DNA of 6,257 nt from Verrucomicrobiales bacterium. Lineage in GTDB: Bacteria; Verrucomicrobiota; Verrucomicrobiia; Limisphaerales; UBA1096. This document shows, in pieces, positions 5,274 through 6,257 of this stretch. The position numbers and the translations under genes were made by a program. The first letter of the stretch is position 1; the number at the start of each line of letters is the position of its first letter. The stretch lies in NCBI GenBank assembly GCA_002721375.1, contig PBKH01000058.1, forward strand, positions 24,822 to 31,078, given 5' to 3'. The notes under the pieces are model-generated. The model did no database searches. It was given only the letters and a program-made list of their open reading frames with translations, and was not told the origin of the DNA.

Positions 5274-6257
5274 CTATCGCACCTTGGTGATTTGCCAAGC
5301 GCTGATTCCTCCGAAAATGGCGTGTGGTGCCCATGCGGCAATGTGTGCCGAGTATTGTCCGACAAATGCCATCGACATTTGCTGTACCATGAAGAATGCC
5401 AGACAAACGACTATCCCGGCAGCTACTCCGGCGGCAGCGTTTCGACGTCCAGAAGGCGCGGCAAATGGGATGGCAATCATGACGACAATCAGGCATGTTA
5501 ATGGCTCGGCCAGACGCGCTTGGTACTGCGCATCGAGGATTGCTTTCTTCTCCTGAGCGATGTTCGGGTGGATGCGTCGGTAGCCGTCGATCTCTGCGAG
5601 TGAAACGCTCCAGCGCTTGTGTGCTCGTTTGTCGAACAATGGGGCGATCTTCAACTCGCCTTCGATCTGGATTGGGCTCTCGTTGAACTCGCCCATACGA
5701 AGAGACTCGTGCTGGGTGATGGGCTGTGTCTCGGGAAAGCCTTCCGTGGGTGCGTAATCCTTGATGAGGATGACTTGATCGTCCATTCCCTTGGCCATGT
5801 TGAATGTCCAACCGCCGTCTTCCCATCGGCCAGCTGGGGCCATAATCACCCGTTCCGGCTGAGTATCGTCCCATTTCCACTCAATGAGGATGGGGTTGTT
5901 GCCCACCGCTCGTAGTTCGCCTGTGGTTGGGTTAAAAGCAGGTATCTGCCAGTTGCGTTTTGCCTTGTCATTTCGGAACTTAACATCGGTGAGCCAGCCG
6001 GAGTCAAGCGGTGTTTCTTGGCCGTCTCGGATGGCTTTTCCCTGACGCAAGCCTGTTGGCAGCCAGTATTCGTTGGAACTGTAAAGCCCCACCGAAAGCA
6101 GTATACCAATGAGTAGGTAAGGTGCACTCATTCGGAACATGCCGACACCGGCGTTTCGGATGGCGATAAACTCATGGTAACGCGAATGTTGGTTAATTGC
6201 GTACAGCAGTGAAAGCAGAAGCGCCACCGGCATGACGACAAAAAAATGTTCCGGGAG
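5274..6257 (-). CDS. LptF/LptG (YjgP/YjgQ) family lipopolysaccharide export permease (5' end cut by the window end)
   Basis: Membrane subunit of the LptB2FG ABC transporter that lifts lipopolysaccharide from the inner membrane into the Lpt bridge. The frame is open to the right edge, giving 327 residues; roughly 30-60 N-terminal residues, including the first helix, are missing. An internal ATG at 6233 is not the start, since PEHFFVVMPVALLLSLLYAI reads through it as the second helix. The coupling-helix region RYHEFIAIRNAGVGMFRMSAP (family El.AlraaGvs..ri..P) follows, then helix 3 (LLIGILLSVGLY). The periplasmic jellyroll spans about residues 68-248, ending near QYQARLAEPL. Three C-terminal helices include LTCLIVVMIAIPFA, GIVVCLAFFMVQQMSMAF and AAWAPHAIFGGISAW, the last carrying the family AaW.P motif. 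Whether it is LptF or LptG is not clear from the sequence, so no symbol is given. The DUF1080 gene follows after 17 bp. Its presence implies an outer membrane with LPS or a similar glycolipid. Confidence 0.93.
   Translation of the reverse strand, partial: LPEHFFVVMPVALLLSLLYAINQHSRYHEFIAIRNAGVGMFRMSAPYLLIGILLSVGLYSSNEYWLPTGLRQGKAIRDGQETPLDSGWLTDVKFRNDKAKRNWQIPAFNPTTGELRAVGNNPILIEWKWDDTQPERVIMAPAGRWEDGGWTFNMAKGMDDQVILIKDYAPTEGFPETQPITQHESLRMGEFNESPIQIEGELKIAPLFDKRAHKRWSVSLAEIDGYRRIHPNIAQEKKAILDAQYQARLAEPLTCLIVVMIAIPFAAPSGRRNAAAGVAAGIVVCLAFFMVQQMSMAFVGQYSAHIAAWAPHAIFGGISAWQITKVR

Noticed and set aside
5257..5880. Upstream extension of the DUF1080 reading frame to a 414-residue protein
   Set aside because: This stretch is an Arg/His/Pro-rich shadow over the LptF/G permease gene on the same strand in another frame. 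The real protein begins at the signal peptide at 5256.
1..6257. RNA genes, CRISPR arrays, insertion sequences, integrase or toxin-antitoxin genes
   Set aside because: None is seen; nearly all of the window is explained by six protein genes, and the longest non-coding gap is 152 bp.

Overview
The window is ordinary bacterial chromosome, densely coded, with six protein genes. Two of them are cut by the window ends. There are no RNA genes, mobile elements, CRISPR arrays or phage genes. Several traits point to the PVC group, most likely a Verrucomicrobiota member, with Planctomycetota second: a secreted DUF1080 (3-keto-disaccharide hydrolase-like) protein, the long form of IspG shared by Chlamydiae, Bacteroidetes and relatives, a glutamyl-tRNA synthetase without the usual cysteine-bearing insertion, and no clear Shine-Dalgarno sequence before any visible start. 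The LptF/LptG permease implies a Gram-negative type outer membrane. The taxonomic placement is inference from gene content, not from a marker-gene tree.

Layout. On the minus strand, transcribed right to left, gltX (3547-2204), rseP (2108-714) and ispG (from 704, running off the left end) form a housekeeping cluster. The gaps are 95 bp between gltX and rseP and 9 bp between rseP and ispG. gltX charges tRNA-Glu, rseP is a site-2 intramembrane zinc protease, and ispG makes HMBPP in the non-mevalonate isoprenoid pathway. RseP and IspG are very likely cotranscribed; gltX may belong to the same transcript or be separated by a weak internal promoter.

A 152-bp divergent spacer (3548-3699) separates gltX from a plus-strand gene (3700-4611) for a probable lipoprotein alpha/beta-hydrolase of the esterase type. 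The spacer carries a compact hairpin 7 nt before the gltX start. The hydrolase converges, with only 24 bp between stops, on a second minus-strand pair. That pair is an LptF/LptG-family lipopolysaccharide export permease (cut by the right end, stop at 5274) followed after 17 bp by the secreted DUF1080 protein (5256-4636).

How they fit together: gltX, rseP and ispG are core functions. The hydrolase and the DUF1080 protein are both predicted to be exported and belong to families often linked to polysaccharide breakdown in PVC bacteria, so they could act together at the envelope, although they are on opposite strands. I see no convincing undescribed system. The most useful second looks are the gltX leader hairpin, the deleted zinc-site region of GltX, the SD-less starts and the LptF/G-DUF1080 gene pair.
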